From positions 20,826,828 through 20,890,827 of the forward strand of contig NC_087076.1 of assembly GCF_026151205.1 (NCBI RefSeq): a stretch of DNA of 64,000 nt, in the 5' to 3' direction. The stretch comes from Bolinopsis microptera (Eukaryota; Ctenophora; Tentaculata; Lobata; Bolinopsidae). Below the pieces are notes generated by a model, which was given only the letters and a program-made list of their open reading frames with translations, made no database searches and was not told the DNA's origin. The translations under genes and the position numbers were made by a program. This document shows positions 60,741 to 64,000 of the stretch, one piece after another (within the stretch, counting starts at the first letter, position 1; each line of letters starts with the position of its first letter).

Positions 60741-60839
60741 TGTAGCTTGTGGTCCCCTAAAGTCTAAAAACCGTTATGGGGTAGTTCACATATTTACGTA
60801 TCAATTTTAAGCAATTTTTTATCCCCCCCCCGTCAAAAC

Positions 60840-62830
60840 TGTACAAATTTCGGTACGAAATTTCATCTTCAAAAACTGAAAAATGGGACAGATATTGGGT
60901 CAAATATGATTCTGCAATTTTATTCGGGATTTTGACATCAATACCTTCATTTTGGTTTTTAACTTCATCATATAACTGATAATTGGTTTCTGTGCACAAA
61001 AAGTTTCAATACAATCTGTCAATTTTTTGTTAAGAACAATGTCATATTTGAAATGGGTCTGGATTTTGAATAATACAACTTTTTGTTTTGTATTAAGTCT
61101 TTCTTGTTGTGCGGATTCCTACGACCGAAATCAAACTTCAAACACCTTCGATCTGATCACAATTTGGCATCTTTGGCTGACTTCCTTATGGTTGCAGGTG
61201 AAAAAAATCAGTTCAAACCTGTAAACTTTCGGTCCCTCTCCCCTCTCCTCTCCCTCTCATTCTCCCTCTCCCTTCCCTCTCCTCTCCCTCTCCCTCTCCC
61301 TCACCCTCTCCCTCTCCCTCTCCCTCTCCCTCTCCCTCCCCTCCCCTCCCCCTCCCCTCCCCTCTTCCCTCTCCCTCTCCCTTCTCCCCTCTCCCTCTCC
61401 ATCTCCCTCTCCCTCTCCTCTCACTCTCCTCCTCCTCTCCCTCTCCTCTCCCTTCATCTCCCTCTACCTCTCCTCTCCCTCTCCCTCTCCTCTCCCTCTC
61501 CTTCTCCCTTCTCCCTTCCCTCTCCCTCTCCCTCTCCTCTCCCATCTCCTCTCACTATCCTCTCCCTCTCCCTCTCCCCTCATCCCTCTCCCTCTCCTTC
61601 CCTCTCCACTCTCCTCTCCTCCCTCTCCCTCTCCATCTCCATCTCCCTCTCCTCTCACTATCACTCTCCCTCTCCCTCTCCCTCTCCTCTCCCTTCCCTC
61701 TCACTCTCCATCTCCCTCTCCCTCTTCCCTCTCCCTCTCCTCTCCTCTCCCTCTCCCCTATCCCTCTCCCTATCACTCTCCTATCCCCTTCCCTCTCCCC
61801 TCCTCCCCCTCTACCTTCTCCTCTCTGAAGAACAGTAAAGGTATAATGTATAGAATGTATAACTACTAAGTATAAGAGGCGGTCATGCTTACCAATACCC
61901 AGCACCTGCACTGTGATAAATGTGAGCTCATTGTGGTACTCCGTTTTCTTGGAATGTATGTTCAACTATGATCTGTATTATTACTAGCAACCTCTGTGAA
62001 TAGCCATAGCACTTCAAGAAATCCGTTCCCACCACACAGGGCTTCCAGAGTGAGCTAGCGGAAAGACTCACGATCGCGATTAGTGGTTTGCTTCACGTAC
62101 TGTCAGGCTAACTGGTAATGTGGATCCATTTTCTTTAGCATTAGCCATGAGACTGAGAGCGGTCAATACAACTATGTTCAACCCTTTGCATTTGCGTTCA
62201 ATTCATTAGCATCTCCATTGTTTCACACAATCGAGTCCGAAGAGGCCGTGCTGTTGACAAGATGAAGGAGTTGAACTATTGCTTTCGATTGTGTTCCATT
62301 CACAATGGTCAGCCCCTATGGACTCATCTCTGTCCATCTTGACCTGGCTATCAGTTTCTCCATTGGGGGCGGGGGCCGCTGCTGCTGTACAGAAAAAATG
62401 GTATGTCTTACATGTTTACTTATCGGACGTTTTGTGACCAGGTCATTGTGTGAACGGACTTTTAAATTTTACGTATTTACACTTAATTAGTCAAATATGT
62501 CACTGTTCTTTAGATTATAGAATTGGGGACTGTCGGGAAATTAATACACGTTGTGTCGTGGTCGGATCAACATAGGATTGATTTACTTTCAGTGGAGTTA
62601 TAGAATTTATAAGGACTATTGGAAACCGGGAATAGATACTAGAAAACAATACTATAATATAAATAATCACGTCAGGACTCTTTTATAAAAAACAAATAAC
62701 CTAATTTTGAAAGGGCTGCAAGGACTTTCTGGATTTCTTATGACTGGAAGCTTAACGTATCCGGGCGGAACGGATTAAAACAGGAGCAACCTCATGAACC
62801 GAGAATTAATATCGGTACTCCGATTGTAAT
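60840..62830. repeat. Long repeat unit, copy 2
   Basis: Second copy of 57430-59640, with its pyrimidine array at 61230-61825. No gene. Confidence 0.7.
61230..61825. repeat. CCCTCT-rich microsatellite
   Basis: About 600 bp of CCCTCT variants. Long ORFs on both strands (Ser/Pro/Leu one way, Gly/Arg/Glu the other) are compositional. Confidence 0.9.
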
Positions 62831-62929
62831 TATAGGGCTAAACTTCCACATAAAGTTGGTTTCATTCCATAATATATTGATATTTGACCAATTTTTTTGG
62901 GCCAAAAATACGATAAAATTTGGTGCGTT

Positions 62930-63190
62930 TGCCCAAATTATGGTCATATGGTTTTTGGCTCATAACTCAGTCATTTGTTGTTCTCCAATCTTATGAAAAT
63001 TCATTTTTGTGTTTAGGGGTCCATCTAGCTACAAATGTAGAGATCCAATATCTGGTTTTTGGGAATGCTAAGGCTATTTGCCCTAATTTTGGGCCTAATT
63101 TGGACCAATATGGGAGGGGCTGCCTAGCGAGCACCGTTTGGCGGGTTGGGGTCCGGACCCACTCAAAGTTCGCGTCACCGGTCCCTCCCC
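62930..63190. repeat. Inverted-repeat partner of 60597-60740
   Basis: Reverse complement of the repeat at 60597-60740, longer here. The 94-codon ORF inside is not supported. Confidence 0.55.
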
Positions 63191-63658
63191 CCCTTATTGA
63201 ATGAAATATATCGTGAAAGCACTAATCGAAATTGGTTTAAAAAAACGAATATTTTGATTAAATAATTAACGGAAAAATTGTCCATCCGGTAAAAAAATTA
63301 AAATTTTATTACGTAATCAACGGACCAAACGGCAACAACATTCTCTCACATCTACGTTTCGCACGTCTTTCCTTGTGGTGGCGCTTTTTTCTTGCTTCCG
63401 AGATAGCGAGCAATAGACTTTCATACCTCATAACATCGATACTTGAACGAGGTCTCATCTAGTCGATGGGTGGCCTCATCCACACACTTCTCTTTTATGA
63501 TGTATCATCGTTCCTCCATTCACTCGTTTTATGGCACAAACTGTTTTACTGCGTCTCATGTGATGTTATAGACACATGTAATGTCACGCGCATCCTCGAG
63601 TACAAACAGGCCATCGAGCCCTTTGAGGAGGTCGTCCTGTCAATCTCTTTCCATAGTT

Positions 63659-63982
63659 TAGTTTCATCCAGTAGAAAATTGGGAAACCGTGTCTCTGGCA
63701 TTTGAAAACGTGTCTGACCCTTTGTCTAGCCGAAACGATGAAGGTTTCAATAGACTTATTCCAGCTCGCCTGAGAAACTTCTTCATTGGAGACATGGATG
63801 AACAACTTTTCTTCCAAGATATTCTAAGGGAGGACAGATGGAAGACCTCGAACCGTTCATCTGCTTCTTTGTTGTGTTCCAAAATCAGACATTTAACAGA
63901 AATAGTAATAACAGAAGCTCTTGTTGATACGGATATTGGTGGGGTTACTTTTAGTTCTACTGTTCTTATTTCCAAAAGCTGA
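63659..63982 (+). CDS. Possible exon, unrecognised protein
   Basis: The frame is open from just after a stop near 63656 to TGA at 63980-63982. It encodes about 106 residues of balanced, non-repetitive composition (for example 'RNFFIGDMDEQLFFQDIL' and 'IRHLTEIVITEALVDTD'), unlike the low-complexity ORFs nearby. An acceptor-like 'catccag' at about 63665-63671 would make it a terminal exon. I do not recognise the protein. Open frames on the other strand overlap it, so the strand is not certain. 63191-63658 has no feature. Confidence 0.3.
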
Positions 63983-64000
63983 TGGTACGCTCACATTTGC

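Noticed and set aside
61213..61965. Long ORFs on both strands over the pyrimidine arrays at 58.1-58.6 and 61.2-61.8 kb
   Set aside because: Pure CCCTCT-type composition leaves frames open; products are low complexity and not conserved between the two arrays.

Overview
The window looks like part of the nuclear genome of a eukaryote, most likely an invertebrate animal. It is AT-rich. Genes have short GT-AG introns (about 110-270 nt), and they include a SET-MYND methyltransferase family and a UFM1-pathway protease. Most of the sequence is repeats: LINE, SINE-like, hAT-like and TTAA-type elements, satellites and poly(G)/poly(C) runs of 16-24. The species cannot be named from the sequence. From roughly 34 kb onward, repeats differ mainly by single-base indels, which suggests poorly polished long-read assembly, so ORF breaks there deserve caution.

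Left part (1-8 kb). Three SMYD-like genes or fragments lie on the minus strand: a partial copy off the left edge, an intact two-exon gene (1710-2932), and a second copy at 29.6-30.9 kb inside a direct 2.7-kb segmental duplication (1580-4307 and 29517-32238). Both duplicated segments carry a foldback element between TTAA sites. Six exons in continuous frame (6054-7890) resemble the N-terminal half of UFSP2; the exon that should carry the catalytic cysteine is not found.

Middle (8-34 kb). A hAT-like element with an 8-bp target duplication lies at 10220-12692. Next comes the most notable gene, 14826-16917: dihydroneopterin aldolase (FolB), HPPK (FolK) and a pteridine-reductase-type SDR in one reading frame, interrupted by one in-frame TAG and one intron. 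An inverted, mostly broken copy of its SDR part lies at 13325-14385. Animals are not known to make folate de novo, so this intron-bearing folate-type fusion suggests horizontal transfer or an unusual host. Further on are a hAT MITE with a perfect 8-bp target duplication (18400-18933), a tandem 0.7-kb repeat full of hairpins and CACGTG boxes (19881-21263), SINE-like copies, a decayed LINE (22.9-26.2 kb), a terminal exon coding 8-residue PEP repeats and an acidic tail (27666-28306), and a second LINE RT fragment (32239-33800).

Right part (34-64 kb). Almost no supportable genes. It holds a diverged large duplication (34.1-36.1 and 38-42.5 kb), a noisy satellite of units just under 60 bp (45960-49275), a repeat family at 53-63 kb with CCCTCT-rich arrays, and one possible exon near the right edge (63659-63982).
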